Positions 37,750-47,720 of a stretch of 64,000 nt of DNA are shown one piece after another (the stretch's first letter is position 1; every line of letters starts with the position of its first letter). The notes under the pieces were generated by a model. The model was not told the DNA's origin. It saw nothing but the letters and a program-made list of their open reading frames with translations, and did no database searches. The DNA lies in NCBI GenBank assembly GCA_015207155.1, contig JADEXK010000025.1, positions 1 through 64,000 of the forward strand, in the 5' to 3' direction. Source of the DNA: Nostocales cyanobacterium LEGE 11386 (GTDB lineage Bacteria; Cyanobacteriota; Cyanobacteriia; Cyanobacteriales; Nostocaceae). A program made the translations under genes and the position numbers.

Positions 37750-39828
37750 GTGGCACGTACGATCCCGCTAGAGAGAGTACGCAATATCGGTATTGCGGCG
37801 CATATAGATGCGGGCAAGACAACGACAACCGAGAGAATATTGTTTTACTCTGGCATCATTCATAAAATTGGCGAAGTTCATGAAGGAACTGCCGTAACCG
37901 ACTGGATGGAGCAGGAGCGTGAGCGGGGAATTACCATCACTGCGGCTGCTATCAGTACCAGTTGGAAAGATCATCAAATTAACATTATCGATACTCCAGG
38001 TCACGTTGACTTCACAATTGAAGTTGAACGTTCCATGCGCGTGTTAGATGGTGTAATTGCAGTATTTTGTTCTGTAGGTGGCGTGCAACCGCAGTCTGAG
38101 ACAGTATGGCGACAAGCAGACCGCTACAGAGTGCCTCGAATCGCCTTCATTAACAAAATGGATCGCACAGGGGCGAACTTTTATCGAGTTCACGAGCAAA
38201 TGCGCGATCGCCTGCGGGCCAATGCCATTGCTATTCAATTGCCAATTGGTAGTGAAACTGAGTTCCAAGGAATCGTTGATCTGGTACGGAAACGTGCCTA
38301 TATTTACAACAATGACCAGGGAACTGATATCGAGGAAACCGATATCCCCGCAGAAATGCAGGAAAAAGCAGAAGAATACCGCACCAAGCTGGTAGAAGCT
38401 GTAGCAGAAACAGATGACGCTCTCATGAATAAGTACTTCGAGGGAGAAGAACTTACAGAGGACGAAATCCGTACTGCTCTGCGTAAAGGTACAACAGCAG
38501 GAACGATTGTACCAGTGCTTTGCGGCTCGGCATTCAAAAACAAAGGCGTGCAGTTGATGCTGGATGCAGTTGTAGATTACCTGCCAGCACCAACTGAAGT
38601 GCCACCAATTCAAGGCATACTGCCGAATGGCGAAACTGTGGAGCGTCGGGCTGATGATAACGAACCTTTATCAGCGCTGGCATTCAAGATTATGGCTGAC
38701 CCTTATGGTCGCCTAACCTTCGTTCGCGTTTATTCTGGTGTGCTGAAAAAGGGTAGCTACGTCCTCAACGCTACCAAGAACAAGAAAGAGCGCATTTCTC
38801 GTCTGGTGATTTTGAAAGCAGATGAACGACTTGATGTCGATGAAATGCGGGCGGGAGATTTAGGAGCAGCATTAGGATTGAAAGACACCTTAACAGGTGA
38901 CACTATCACTGATGAAGGATCACCAGTAATTCTGGAATCTCTATTCATTCCTGAGCCTGTAATCTCGGTGGCGGTTGAACCCAAAACCAAGAATGACATG
39001 GACAAGCTCTCCAAAGCTCTGCAATCTCTCTCAGAAGAAGATCCAACTTTCCGTGTCCACGTTGACCCGGAAACGAATCAAACTGTGATTGCCGGGATGG
39101 GAGAGTTACACCTAGAAATTCTGGTAGACCGGATGTTACGCGAATTCAAAGTGGAAGCTAATGTCGGTGCGCCGCAAGTAGCTTACCGCGAAACGATTCG
39201 TAAACAAGTCTCCAAAATTGAAGGTAAATTCATCCGTCAAAGTGGTGGTAAAGGTCAATACGGTCACGTTGTGATCGATTTAGAACCAGGTGAACCCGGT
39301 ACAGGCTTTGAATTTGTTTCTAAGATTGTTGGTGGTACCGTACCCAAAGAGTACATTGGCCCCGCAGAACAAGGAATGAAAGAAAGCTGCGAATCCGGTG
39401 TTTTAGCTGGATATCCATTAATTGACGTCAAAGCAACTTTGATTGATGGGTCATACCACGATGTAGACTCTTCAGAAATGGCTTTCAAAATTGCTGGTTC
39501 AATGGCAATGAAAGAAGCAGTGATGAAAGCATCACCCGTACTCTTAGAGCCTATGATGAAAGTTGAGGTTGAAGTTCCCGAAAACTTCCTTGGGGATGTG
39601 ATGGGCGACCTTAATTCCCGTCGTGGACAAATTGAGGGTATGGGATCTGACGATGGACTTGCCAAAGTGACTGCTAAAGTTCCATTGGCAGAAATGTTTG
39701 GCTACGCTACCGATATCCGGTCAAAAACCCAAGGTCGGGGCATCTTCTCAATGGAGTTTAGCCACTACGAAGAAGTACCTCGCAACGTGGCTGAGGCAAT
39801 CATAGCTAAAAGCAAAGGGAACGCTTAA
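37750..39828 (+). CDS. fusA: Elongation factor G
   Basis: 692-residue translocation GTPase. The G1 motif [13 protein letters not shown], the switch [10 protein letters not shown] and the NKMDRTG motif are intact, followed by domains II-V of normal length. The start is GTG at 37750 with AGGAGG nine bases before. tufA follows after 22 bases with its own GGAAAC-type site, so the two are co-transcribed. Confidence 0.98.
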   Translation: MARTIPLERVRNIGIAAHIDAGKTTTTERILFYSGIIHKIGEVHEGTAVTDWMEQERERGITITAAAISTSWKDHQINIIDTPGHVDFTIEVERSMRVLDGVIAVFCSVGGVQPQSETVWRQADRYRVPRIAFINKMDRTGANFYRVHEQMRDRLRANAIAIQLPIGSETEFQGIVDLVRKRAYIYNNDQGTDIEETDIPAEMQEKAEEYRTKLVEAVAETDDALMNKYFEGEELTEDEIRTALRKGTTAGTIVPVLCGSAFKNKGVQLMLDAVVDYLPAPTEVPPIQGILPNGETVERRADDNEPLSALAFKIMADPYGRLTFVRVYSGVLKKGSYVLNATKNKKERISRLVILKADERLDVDEMRAGDLGAALGLKDTLTGDTITDEGSPVILESLFIPEPVISVAVEPKTKNDMDKLSKALQSLSEEDPTFRVHVDPETNQTVIAGMGELHLEILVDRMLREFKVEANVGAPQVAYRETIRKQVSKIEGKFIRQSGGKGQYGHVVIDLEPGEPGTGFEFVSKIVGGTVPKEYIGPAEQGMKESCESGVLAGYPLIDVKATLIDGSYHDVDSSEMAFKIAGSMAMKEAVMKASPVLLEPMMKVEVEVPENFLGDVMGDLNSRRGQIEGMGSDDGLAKVTAKVPLAEMFGYATDIRSKTQGRGIFSMEFSHYEEVPRNVAEAIIAKSKGNA

Positions 39829-39850
39829 TTAAAAAAGGAAACGAGCATTC

Positions 39851-41080
39851 ATGGCACGCGCAAAGTTTGAAAGGACTAAACCACACGTTAATATCGGTAC
39901 TATTGGCCACGTTGACCACGGGAAAACCACGTTGACAGCAGCCATCACCATGACTTTATCAGCTCTTGGTCAGGCTATAGCTAAGGGCTATGATCAAATT
40001 GATAACGCACCAGAAGAAAAGGCGCGGGGAATCACCATCAACACAGCTCACGTTGAGTATGAAACCACCAATCGTCACTATGCTCACGTAGATTGCCCTG
40101 GACACGCTGACTATGTGAAGAACATGATTACGGGTGCTGCCCAAATGGATGGTGCAATCCTCGTAGTTTCAGCAGCTGATGGTCCTATGCCCCAAACCCG
40201 TGAACACATCCTGCTAGCAAAGCAGGTGGGTGTACCTAGTCTGGTCGTCTTCTTGAATAAAGAAGATATGGTGGATGATGCAGAACTGCTGGAATTGGTA
40301 GAACTAGAAGTTCGGGAGTTGCTATCTAGCTACGATTTTCCTGGAGATGACATCCCCATCGTCACAGGCTCTGGTCTTCAGGCTTTAGAAAAGATGACAG
40401 CTAACCCCAAAACAGCTCGGGGTGAAGACAAGTGGGTCGATAAGATCTACGACCTCATGGACGCTGTAGATTCCTACATTCCCACTCCTGATCGCGCTGT
40501 GGATAAGCCCTTTTTGATGGCTGTAGAAGACGTATTCTCCATCACAGGCCGTGGTACAGTTGCCACCGGTCGGATTGAGCGTGGTAAAGTCAAAGTCGGT
40601 GATAACGTTGAACTGGTGGGTATTAGAGACACCCGCAACACCACCGTTACCGGGATTGAGATGTTCAAAAAGAGTCTCGATGAAGGGATGGCTGGGGATA
40701 ATGCCGGTGTACTATTGCGGGGTATCCAAAAAACCGATATTGAACGCGGTATGGTGCTAGCGAAACCAGGTTCGATTACTCCTCACACTCAATTTGAAGG
40801 TGAAGTGTACGTCCTGACTGAAAAAGAAGGTGGTCGGAAAACCCCATTTTTTGCTGGCTATCGTCCTCAGTTTTACGTGCGAACAACCGATGTAACTGGC
40901 ACCATCAAAGCCTTCACCTCCGATGATGGCAGTGATGCAGAAATGGTAATGCCAGGAGATCGCATCAAGATGACAGTAGAACTGATCAACGCGATCGCGA
41001 TTGAGCAAGGAATGCGCTTCGCAATTCGTGAAGGTGGTCGCACTATCGGTGCTGGTGTCGTCTCCAAAATCCTCAAATAG
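39851..41080 (+). CDS. tufA: Elongation factor Tu
   Basis: 409-residue GTPase that delivers aminoacyl-t[22 protein letters not shown] and NKEDMVDD are the nucleotide-binding motifs. A short insertion around [15 protein letters not shown] is characteristic of cyanobacterial and chloroplast EF-Tu. ATG at 39851 is 22 bases after fusA. A 353-base gap with repeats follows before rpsJ. Confidence 0.98.
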   Translation: MARAKFERTKPHVNIGTIGHVDHGKTTLTAAITMTLSALGQAIAKGYDQIDNAPEEKARGITINTAHVEYETTNRHYAHVDCPGHADYVKNMITGAAQMDGAILVVSAADGPMPQTREHILLAKQVGVPSLVVFLNKEDMVDDAELLELVELEVRELLSSYDFPGDDIPIVTGSGLQALEKMTANPKTARGEDKWVDKIYDLMDAVDSYIPTPDRAVDKPFLMAVEDVFSITGRGTVATGRIERGKVKVGDNVELVGIRDTRNTTVTGIEMFKKSLDEGMAGDNAGVLLRGIQKTDIERGMVLAKPGSITPHTQFEGEVYVLTEKEGGRKTPFFAGYRPQFYVRTTDVTGTIKAFTSDDGSDAEMVMPGDRIKMTVELINAIAIEQGMRFAIREGGRTIGAGVVSKILK

Positions 41081-41433
41081 CACTTTTTTCCATACAAGAG
41101 GAGTAGAGATGATAGAGTTCTTCTTTCTCTGCTCCTTTGTCTTCCCTACTTTCAAGAGATTGGGGAATAGGAAGTAAGGTAATACCAATTCATATTCGTC
41201 ATAGCAACCCCCAGTCACGCTACATTTGAGCGCAACTGATACTTACGGCACACTACGTGTTTGCTTTAGCGATGCGTAATTCGTAATTAAGCAAGTTCAG
41301 ATATATTCTGAGTCTTTGGGTGTAAATTCGTTACCGGATTTTAGAGAATTGGTATAAAACTCAGATTTTAACTCCCAATTCCCCACTCACTACTCACTAC
41401 TCCCCTAATTAATCAGAACCAAGAAAATTAAAG
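41081..41433. other. tufA-rpsJ intergenic region with repeats
   Basis: No gene. It contains dispersed-repeat words (GCGTAATTCGTAATTA at 41275-41290, also present near 42684-42699) and an ACTCACT heptamer tract at about 41384-41404. rpsJ lies immediately after. Confidence 0.6.
41382..41404. repeat. Heptamer repeat (ACTCACT)
   Basis: Tandem copies of CACTCACTA / CTCACTA just upstream of rpsJ, an STRR-type tract. Confidence 0.6.
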
Positions 41434-41751
41434 ATGGCAACTCTACAGCAGCAGAAAATTAGAATTCGTTTACAGGCCTTTGACCGCCGTTTATTAGATA
41501 CATCTTGCGAGAAGATTGTAGACACGGCTAACCGGACTAACGCTACAGCTATAGGCCCAATTCCCTTACCAACAAAGCGCAAAATCTACTGTGTACTGCG
41601 ATCGCCTCACGTAGATAAAGATTCGCGGGAACACTTTGAAACCCGCACCCATCGTCGGATTATTGACATTTACCAGCCTTCTTCTAAAACTATTGATGCC
41701 TTGATGAAACTGGATTTACCCTCTGGTGTAGATATTGAAGTCAAACTGTAA
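41434..41751 (+). CDS. rpsJ: 30S ribosomal protein S10
   Basis: 105 residues. It is part of the 30S head and also the NusE antitermination factor. [15 protein letters not shown] and the [12 protein letters not shown] motif are conserved. ATG at 41434 with AAAG upstream. In cyanobacteria rpsJ typically follows tufA rather than heading the S10 operon, as here. A strong intrinsic terminator follows. Confidence 0.98.
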   Translation: MATLQQQKIRIRLQAFDRRLLDTSCEKIVDTANRTNATAIGPIPLPTKRKIYCVLRSPHVDKDSREHFETRTHRRIIDIYQPSSKTIDALMKLDLPSGVDIEVKL

Positions 41752-41858
41752 ATTAGTGATTAGTCATTAATCAATACTCAGTAGTCAGTAGTTAATTGCC
41801 AAAAATCAATTGACCACTGATAGATGAAAATTCAAATTCATTGCTATGAATATTTACC

Positions 41859-41890
41859 AAGCCCTGAAGAAATTTATCTCAGGGCTTTTT
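41859..41890 (+). terminator. Intrinsic terminator after rpsJ
   Basis: AAGCCCTGA (41859-41867) pairs perfectly with TCAGGGCTT (41879-41887) around an 11-base loop and runs into five T residues. It marks the end of the ribosomal protein cluster. Confidence 0.85.
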
Positions 41891-41981
41891 ATTGGCTGAG
41901 AAACAAATGATAGAATGTAGACAAAGTACGGGAAAAGCAGAGAAGAATAGATTTTAAAATTAAATTTATACCTAAGTAACA

Positions 41982-42629
41982 ATGACATCCTCTTCTAAAA
42001 TTGCCGTTCGTGAACTACCTCTGTTCCCGTTACCTGAAGTAGTTCTGTTTCCTACTAGACCATTACCCCTACACATCTTTGAATTTCGCTACCGAATCAT
42101 GATGAACACGATTTTGGAGAGCGATCGTAGGTTCGGGGTATTAATGGTTGATCCAGTTGAAGGCACAATTGCCAACGTTGGTTGCTGTGCAGAAATTATT
42201 CATTACCAACGCCTGCCAGATGACCGCATGAAGATGTTGACTCTGGGACAGCAAAGGTTTCGAGTCTTAGAGTATGTACGTGAAAAGCCCTACCGTGTGG
42301 GTTTAGTGGAGTGGCTAGAAGACCAGCCACCGGCTAAAGATTTGCGTCCTTTAGCTACTGAGGTAGAACAACTGCTGCGAGATGTGGTACGTCTTTCAGC
42401 CAAGTTAACTGAACAAAACATGGAACTTCCAGAAGAATTACCCGATTTGCCAACAGAGCTATCTTATTGGGTAGCAAGCAACCTTTACGGTGTAGCTACA
42501 GAGCAGCAAGCATTATTAGAAACACAGGATACTGTGGCTCGCTTGGAAAGAGAAGCAGAAATATTAACCTCTACCCGCAATCATTTGGCAGCCCGTGCTG
42601 TGCTCAAAGATACTTTTAATAATGCGTAA
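41982..42629 (+). CDS. Lon N-terminal (substrate-binding) domain protein
   Basis: A 215-residue protein made of the LON N-domain only: LPLFPLPEVVLFPTRPLPLHIFE at the start and a helical C-terminal half. It has no AAA or protease domain. Stand-alone LON-domain proteins are common in cyanobacteria and of unclear role, perhaps substrate recognition. ATG at 41982. It lies after the rpsJ terminator and so has its own promoter. Confidence 0.92.
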   Translation: MTSSSKIAVRELPLFPLPEVVLFPTRPLPLHIFEFRYRIMMNTILESDRRFGVLMVDPVEGTIANVGCCAEIIHYQRLPDDRMKMLTLGQQRFRVLEYVREKPYRVGLVEWLEDQPPAKDLRPLATEVEQLLRDVVRLSAKLTEQNMELPEELPDLPTELSYWVASNLYGVATEQQALLETQDTVARLEREAEILTSTRNHLAARAVLKDTFNNA

Positions 42630-42654
42630 TAACAGCCCAAGGCAGGCTGCACCG

Positions 42655-42684
42655 TAAGCGCAGCTATGCCCACAAAAGCTTTAC
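42655..42684. repeat. Second copy of TAAGCGCAGCTATGCCC repeat
   Basis: Shares 17 identical bases with 20291-20319 and a similar tail ending GCTTTAC. It lies between the convergent LON-domain and pheA genes. Confidence 0.7.
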
Positions 42685-42704
42685 GTAATTCGTAATTATA
42701 TAGG

Positions 42705-43619
42705 TTACGTTTCCACGCTCATGGGTAAAATATGATAACTGCCAAAAATTTTGACAATTTCTGTGTGCATACTCAATTGTGCTAAAGCTGATTGCATTTG
42801 TGCTTGGTTGACATCGGCTTCTAGGTCAACAAAAAACAAGTATTCTCCTAGCGATCGCTTGGTTGGGCGAGATTCAATCCGACTCAGGTTAATCCCTAGT
42901 TGAGCAAATACTTGTAATGGTTTGAGCAGCGCTCCTGGTAGATTGGCAGGCACGCTGAAAGCTAGCGAGGTGTGACTAGCACTTGCTGAAGATATTTGAG
43001 CAACAGCCTCTACTTCACCTTGATTTACCACCCAAAAGCGAGTACAGTTTTCTGGATAGTCGTTAATGTTACTGGCAAGTATAGGTAAGTTGTAGAGTTG
43101 AGCTGCCCTGCTAGATGAGATCGCTGCTATTGTTAAATCATGCTCCAGTCGCTGTAGTGCTTCGGTTGTAGAGTTACTCGGTATCAGCTGCACAGTTGGC
43201 AAAAATTTCCCCAACCACCCTTGACATTGCGCCAAAGCTTGCGGGTGAGAATAAACGGTTTTAATACTATCTAAACTGGTGGCACAGGAAATTAAGGTAT
43301 GAGCGATCGGCATGACTAAAGCCAACTGAATTTGCAAACTATCCAATTGCCACAGTGTATCCATTGTCATAGTTACACTGCCTTCAATAGAATTTTCTAC
43401 GGGTACAACAGCCAACTTAGTTTGTCCACTAGCAACGGCTTGGAGTGATTGAGCAATACTGGGATAGGGATATAAGATAGCTGTAATTCCTGTTTTTTCG
43501 GCTAGCCAGTTGGCATAAAAAACAGTTGCTTGTTCTGCGTAAGTTCCAGGAGGGCCTAAATGAGCAATGGATATAGTCATGGTACTTAACTCTTGGTTAT
43601 CTGTTAAATATATAGACAA
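42705..43619 (-). CDS. pheA: Prephenate dehydratase
   Basis: Converts prephenate to phenylpyruvate in phenylalanine synthesis. The catalytic PDT domain (LGPPGTYAEQA, VVPVENSIEGSV, SNINDYPENCTRFWV) is followed by an ACT regulatory domain with the ESRPTK motif that binds phenylalanine for feedback. There is no chorismate mutase domain, as usual in cyanobacteria. The 304-codon frame begins at 43619, but MTISIAHLGPPG at 43580 is the more likely start and gives 291 residues. Confidence 0.95.
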   Translation of the reverse strand: MSIYLTDNQELSTMTISIAHLGPPGTYAEQATVFYANWLAEKTGITAILYPYPSIAQSLQAVASGQTKLAVVPVENSIEGSVTMTMDTLWQLDSLQIQLALVMPIAHTLISCATSLDSIKTVYSHPQALAQCQGWLGKFLPTVQLIPSNSTTEALQRLEHDLTIAAISSSRAAQLYNLPILASNINDYPENCTRFWVVNQGEVEAVAQISSASASHTSLAFSVPANLPGALLKPLQVFAQLGINLSRIESRPTKRSLGEYLFFVDLEADVNQAQMQSALAQLSMHTEIVKIFGSYHILPMSVET

Positions 43620-43760
43620 TATCGGCGGCTAACCAAATTTTTATGAATTTGAGTAAGTGTTTCTGGGGATAATCAGCTGAATCATTCCTCAACAAGACGA
43701 TAAAGATAATAAATTAATTAATAATAGAAATAAGTATCAAACAATTATTGCCTTTAATTC

Positions 43761-44348
43761 ATGGCTACCAAGTTTACTGCCTCCCAATCGGTGAAAATTA
43801 ATGTTCCCCAGCAGCCTATTCCTATTCAGCACTACTTACGTCAGCCTCAACGTTTAGTTAATGCTTTGGTGGATAATAGCCGCATCCATCAAATTTCTGA
43901 GGAAGTATTTCGTCTGAAAATGCGTCCTCTAGCTTTTATGTCACTGAGTATTCAACCCACTGTAGACATGAGAGTCTGGGCAGAAGCGAATGGAATCATT
44001 AATTTGCGATCAGTAGGTTGTGAAATTCTTGGTTTTGAGTATATTAACCAGCGTTTCGCTCTTAATTTACAAGGACATTTATCTCCCTACCAATTAAGCA
44101 GTGGTACTCGCCTGCAAGGAAGAGCCGATTTAGAAGTTCAGGTAGATCTACCACCACCATTTTCTTTCACTCCCAAGCCAATTTTAGAAGCTACTGGCAA
44201 TGGATTGCTCAAAAGTGTGTTGTTGACGGTTAAGCAACGTTTGCTACATCAACTTTTAGCTGATTATCGTCACTGGGTAATATCGCAAATGCAAGAAAAA
44301 GCGCTAGGTGATGACAGTGCAGAATTGCCAATTCTGAGTATAGAATAA
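43761..44348 (+). CDS. DUF1997 family protein
   Basis: A 195-residue protein of a family shared by cyanobacteria and plastids. It has a SRPBCC-like lipid-binding appearance (FRLKMRPLAFMSLSIQPTVDMRVW ... LQGRADLEVQVDLPPPF) with no membrane segment. The function is unknown. ATG at 43761, divergent from pheA and convergent with rnhB. Confidence 0.88.
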   Translation: MATKFTASQSVKINVPQQPIPIQHYLRQPQRLVNALVDNSRIHQISEEVFRLKMRPLAFMSLSIQPTVDMRVWAEANGIINLRSVGCEILGFEYINQRFALNLQGHLSPYQLSSGTRLQGRADLEVQVDLPPPFSFTPKPILEATGNGLLKSVLLTVKQRLLHQLLADYRHWVISQMQEKALGDDSAELPILSIE

Positions 44349-44415
44349 TTTTTACTATCTCAGTATTCCAACAAAGGCAGGCACTGTCTTCTCTAGCAGA
44401 CTAACATCTCAGTAT

Positions 44416-45075
44416 TTAGCGCTGAATTTGGCAAGGACGAAAGGACTTGCGATGTAGACGAGACGGCCCGTGTTGTTGTAGCGCCATTAAGTGATTTTGG
44501 CTGCCATAACCCTTGTTATGCTCCAGATGATATGGGGGATACTTGAATGCTAGACGCATGACTAATTCGTCGCGCCAAACTTTAGCCACAATACTAGCAG
44601 CTGCAATGGTGAGCGATCGCTCGTCTCCCTTAACTATTGTTTGTTGTGGTACAAATAAGTCTTTGATCGGCTGATTACCATCAACTAAGCAGAGTTTAGG
44701 CTGTACCTTCAGTTTCAGTACAGCCCGCCTCATGGCTAATAGTGTTGCCTGCAAAATATTCATTTGATCGATTTCCGCAGTTGACGCAAAACCGATTTTC
44801 CAGTCTGTTGCCAGCCTATAAATTTGCTGTGCTAGCTGAGTTCTCCGAGAACTAGACAGCTTTTTACTATCTTTAATGCCAGATGCTATCAGTTCTGGTA
44901 AAGCATCAGCTGGCAGTATCACTGCTGCGGCAACGACAGGACCAAACAAAGCTCCTCGCCCGACTTCATCAATACCCGCAACCAACCCAGGAATACCGGA
45001 TAAAGTGGCAGACAACTCCAGCCAACTCGGATCTGGCGAACGAAAAGCAGGGGTAGTTTGCTCTGTTTCTACCAT
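44416..45075 (-). CDS. rnhB: Ribonuclease HII
   Basis: 219 residues. It cuts RNA in RNA-DNA hybrids, including single ribonucleotides. The metal-binding residues are in GIDEVGRGALFGP and in CLVDGNQ, and KGDERSLTIAAASIVAKV is conserved. ATG at 45075 starts 8 bases after the rne stop, so it is translated from the rne transcript, an arrangement well known in cyanobacteria. Confidence 0.96.
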   Translation of the reverse strand: MVETEQTTPAFRSPDPSWLELSATLSGIPGLVAGIDEVGRGALFGPVVAAAVILPADALPELIASGIKDSKKLSSSRRTQLAQQIYRLATDWKIGFASTAEIDQMNILQATLLAMRRAVLKLKVQPKLCLVDGNQPIKDLFVPQQTIVKGDERSLTIAAASIVAKVWRDELVMRLAFKYPPYHLEHNKGYGSQNHLMALQQHGPSRLHRKSFRPCQIQR

Positions 45076-45083
45076 AAAACAAT

Positions 45084-47159
45084 TTAATTATCCTCGGCGG
45101 TGGATGTGTCTGACTCTACTGCCGAAGAACGACGGCGGCGACGGCGGTTGCCGGTAGAGATGTTATTCGCTTCACTTTCCTCCGCATTGGCGAAGTTTAC
45201 CGCAGAATTCGCGGCAAAAGTTGTTGACTCAGTTGTAGCTTTTAGTAGAGGTTTTTGTTCTGGCTCGATTTGTGGTGTATTGACTTCTTGGTTGGCTGTT
45301 TCGTTGGCAGTTGATTCAGTTGTTGTTGTTCCTAGTTGTCCAGGCTGAATTATGTTAATAATTACAGACTTAGGATTTTTAACTTCTTGCTCCAACTTTA
45401 CTAAAGGAGACACTCCCATTAAGGCGAAAACATCTTGTTCCTCTAGTGTCATTTCTACTGTTCTGATTTCCGGTGGTTCTACCACTGGTTTAACTGGCTC
45501 GACTTTGTTAACTTTGCTCCGCTCTACCCTTTCAGTCCAACCTGATTTACCCAGATTAGGTGAGGGTATTTCTGGTGCTGTGTTTAGTTCTGTTTCAGCA
45601 TCCAAGTCTAAGTCTGGCTCGTTGTCAAACTCTAGTGGATGAGAATTCACCCGACCTTCATCTTTTCCATTCGCTCCATTGATGCTAATGCGAGTCCGGC
45701 GGTTGCGAGTACGACGCTTGTTGTTATCACCAAGTTCTTGATAGCTGGGATGATTAATTAAATTCAATGCACCCAAGTCAGAGTCGGTATCAAATCCTTC
45801 TCCAAAGGCATCGTATGTTTCCCGTGGTTCTGTGAGGCGAGCAGCTGGCAGACGCGGTTCCTTGTGAGGCAGGGATACAAAACGCTCTGGTATTTCTGCT
45901 GTTGTTGGCAGTCGGGTTTCTGTTTCTCCAGGCAAACGCACCACATGTCCTAAACCACCACAGGTTGGGCAAGTCTCACCAAACAATTCGTAAATATTTT
46001 GACCTTGGCGCTTGCGGGTAAGTTCTACCAAACCTAACTCAGTTAGTTGTGCAATCTGGGGACGAGCTTTGTCTGCTTTTAGTGCTTTATTAAAGTGTTC
46101 TAGAACTTGTAATTGGTCACGCCGTGATTCCATATCAATGAAGTCAACGACAATTACTCCGGCAATATTTCGCAGACGCAGCTGGCGGGCGATTTCTGTT
46201 GCGGCTTCGCAGTTTGTCCACAAAACTGTTTCTCTGGCTGTTGCCGATCGCGTGAAGGAACCGGAGTTCACATCAACTACTGTTAAGGCTTCGGTAGGCT
46301 CAATAATAATGTAGCCTCCAGAAGGTAGGTCTACTCTGGGTTTGAGCGCTTCTCGAATTGCCGCGCTGATGCGGAAATACTCCAAAATCGGCGAGCGATC
46401 GCGGTGATGATCAATCAACAATCCCTGTGGTGTTTGACCTCCACTCCAGTTCTGTAAATACTGCTTGACTCGCTTTAAACCAGTACTGGAATCTACCACA
46501 ATCCGATTCACATCCGCGCCGTACATATCCCGCAGTACACGCTGAATAAAGTCATCGTCTCGATTAAGTAGCGCTGGGGCACGGGTGGAGTGCGCTTCCT
46601 GTTGAATGGCTTCCCATTGCTTTTGCAATAGTTCCAAATCTTCCATAATCGCTTCTTCTGGCTTGCCTTCGGCTTCGGTACGCACCAACAAACCCATTCC
46701 CGCCGGTTTAATTAAAATCGCTAATGCCCGTAAGCGGTTGCGCTCACTTTCACTTTTAATCCGCCGGGATAAATTGACACCCCTACCGTAGGGCATCAGT
46801 ACTACATACCGCCCGGGCGAGGTAATGTTACCTGTGAGCCTTGGGCCTTTCGTCCCTGTTGGCTCCTTCATCACTTGCACCAATACTTTTTGTTGTGGTG
46901 CTAATAATTCTGTAATTGCTGCTGCGGTGCGCTTTAGCCTTAGTGGCCCTAAGTCAGTTACATGAATAAAGCCGTTGCGCTCTGGATCACCAATATTGAC
47001 AAAAGCCGCATCTATCCCAGGTAATACGTTTTCTACTACACCTAAATAGATATCACCTATTTGGTGATGACCTGTAGCTACAACGAGTTCTTGTATTTGA
47101 TCTTCAGAAAAGACAGCAGCAATTTGATGCTGTTCCGCGATAATAATTTGTTTTGGCAT
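45084..47159 (-). CDS. rne: Ribonuclease E
   Basis: A 691-residue endonuclease that starts mRNA decay. The S1 domain is at about residues 35-120. The catalytic core has the Mg site (VDVNSGSF and VVDFIDME) and the CPTCGG zinc link. The C-terminal third is non-catalytic and low in complexity. Its end carries RRRRRRSSA, the nonapeptide shown in Anabaena to bind polynucleotide phosphorylase. ATG at 47159. A long upstream region with a hairpin could mediate autoregulation, as known for rne leaders. Confidence 0.96.
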   Translation of the reverse strand: MPKQIIIAEQHQIAAVFSEDQIQELVVATGHHQIGDIYLGVVENVLPGIDAAFVNIGDPERNGFIHVTDLGPLRLKRTAAAITELLAPQQKVLVQVMKEPTGTKGPRLTGNITSPGRYVVLMPYGRGVNLSRRIKSESERNRLRALAILIKPAGMGLLVRTEAEGKPEEAIMEDLELLQKQWEAIQQEAHSTRAPALLNRDDDFIQRVLRDMYGADVNRIVVDSSTGLKRVKQYLQNWSGGQTPQGLLIDHHRDRSPILEYFRISAAIREALKPRVDLPSGGYIIIEPTEALTVVDVNSGSFTRSATARETVLWTNCEAATEIARQLRLRNIAGVIVVDFIDMESRRDQLQVLEHFNKALKADKARPQIAQLTELGLVELTRKRQGQNIYELFGETCPTCGGLGHVVRLPGETETRLPTTAEIPERFVSLPHKEPRLPAARLTEPRETYDAFGEGFDTDSDLGALNLINHPSYQELGDNNKRRTRNRRTRISINGANGKDEGRVNSHPLEFDNEPDLDLDAETELNTAPEIPSPNLGKSGWTERVERSKVNKVEPVKPVVEPPEIRTVEMTLEEQDVFALMGVSPLVKLEQEVKNPKSVIINIIQPGQLGTTTTESTANETANQEVNTPQIEPEQKPLLKATTESTTFAANSAVNFANAEESEANNISTGNRRRRRRSSAVESDTSTAEDN

Positions 47160-47720
47160 TCAATTTCCTCAAAAATTGGCAGCGCCAATGTAGCTTTGGA
47201 GGTTTGTTATACCTCTCGCCTCTGCCAGCTCTACAAAGCGCTGCTGATAATAAAAATTGTGAATCTAAGCTCAAAGTTAGAGAGCTATTGACTAAGGAAT
47301 TGCGTTTATACGCCTGATTATTCCAGAACGGCTGCATATTGTTTAAGCAAATAAATCAACCGTCCGTGGTTGATTTTTGATGCGATACCATCACCACTTA
47401 GGGATTAGGCATTCAGCAGTTGTATTAAAAAGCATAGAGTTCGAGAAGCCGACGGAGCCTGTTTTTAAGTTACTAGTTCACAAGGTAGCTATAGAGAGAG
47501 TGAGTTCTTTAAATCTGCCTCAGCTTATCTGGGATACAATCCTAGAAGTTGCACTCTAAATATCTTCGCTTTCGCTCCCTGAATACCAGGGTAGTGAACC
47601 AGTCGATTTAATGCAGCGCCAGAAAATTTCTCTTCATCTGATTCTAACGCAACCTTGCTAAAAATCCATTCCCATGATGTGCTAAGTCAGGGCAACTACT
47701 AGCAAGTTACCCTTCAGGGA
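47160..47720. other. rne upstream region
   Basis: No gene. It should hold the rne promoter and leader, and also the 3' end of the upstream radical SAM transcript. A hairpin is at 47353-47378. Confidence 0.55.
47353..47378. terminator. Hairpin with T-run upstream of rne
   Basis: AAATCAACC (47353-47361) pairs with GGTTGATTT (47368-47376) around a 6-base loop, flanked by TTTTT on the plus strand and TTTATTT on the minus strand. On the minus strand it lies about 195 bases before rne and 343 bases after the radical SAM gene. It may be the latter's terminator or a leader element. Confidence 0.5.

Noticed and set aside
40778..40788. ACTCCTCACAC, the core of the cyanobacterial Yfr1 RNA
   Set aside because: It lies inside tufA and encodes the conserved TPHT residues; no flanking stems.
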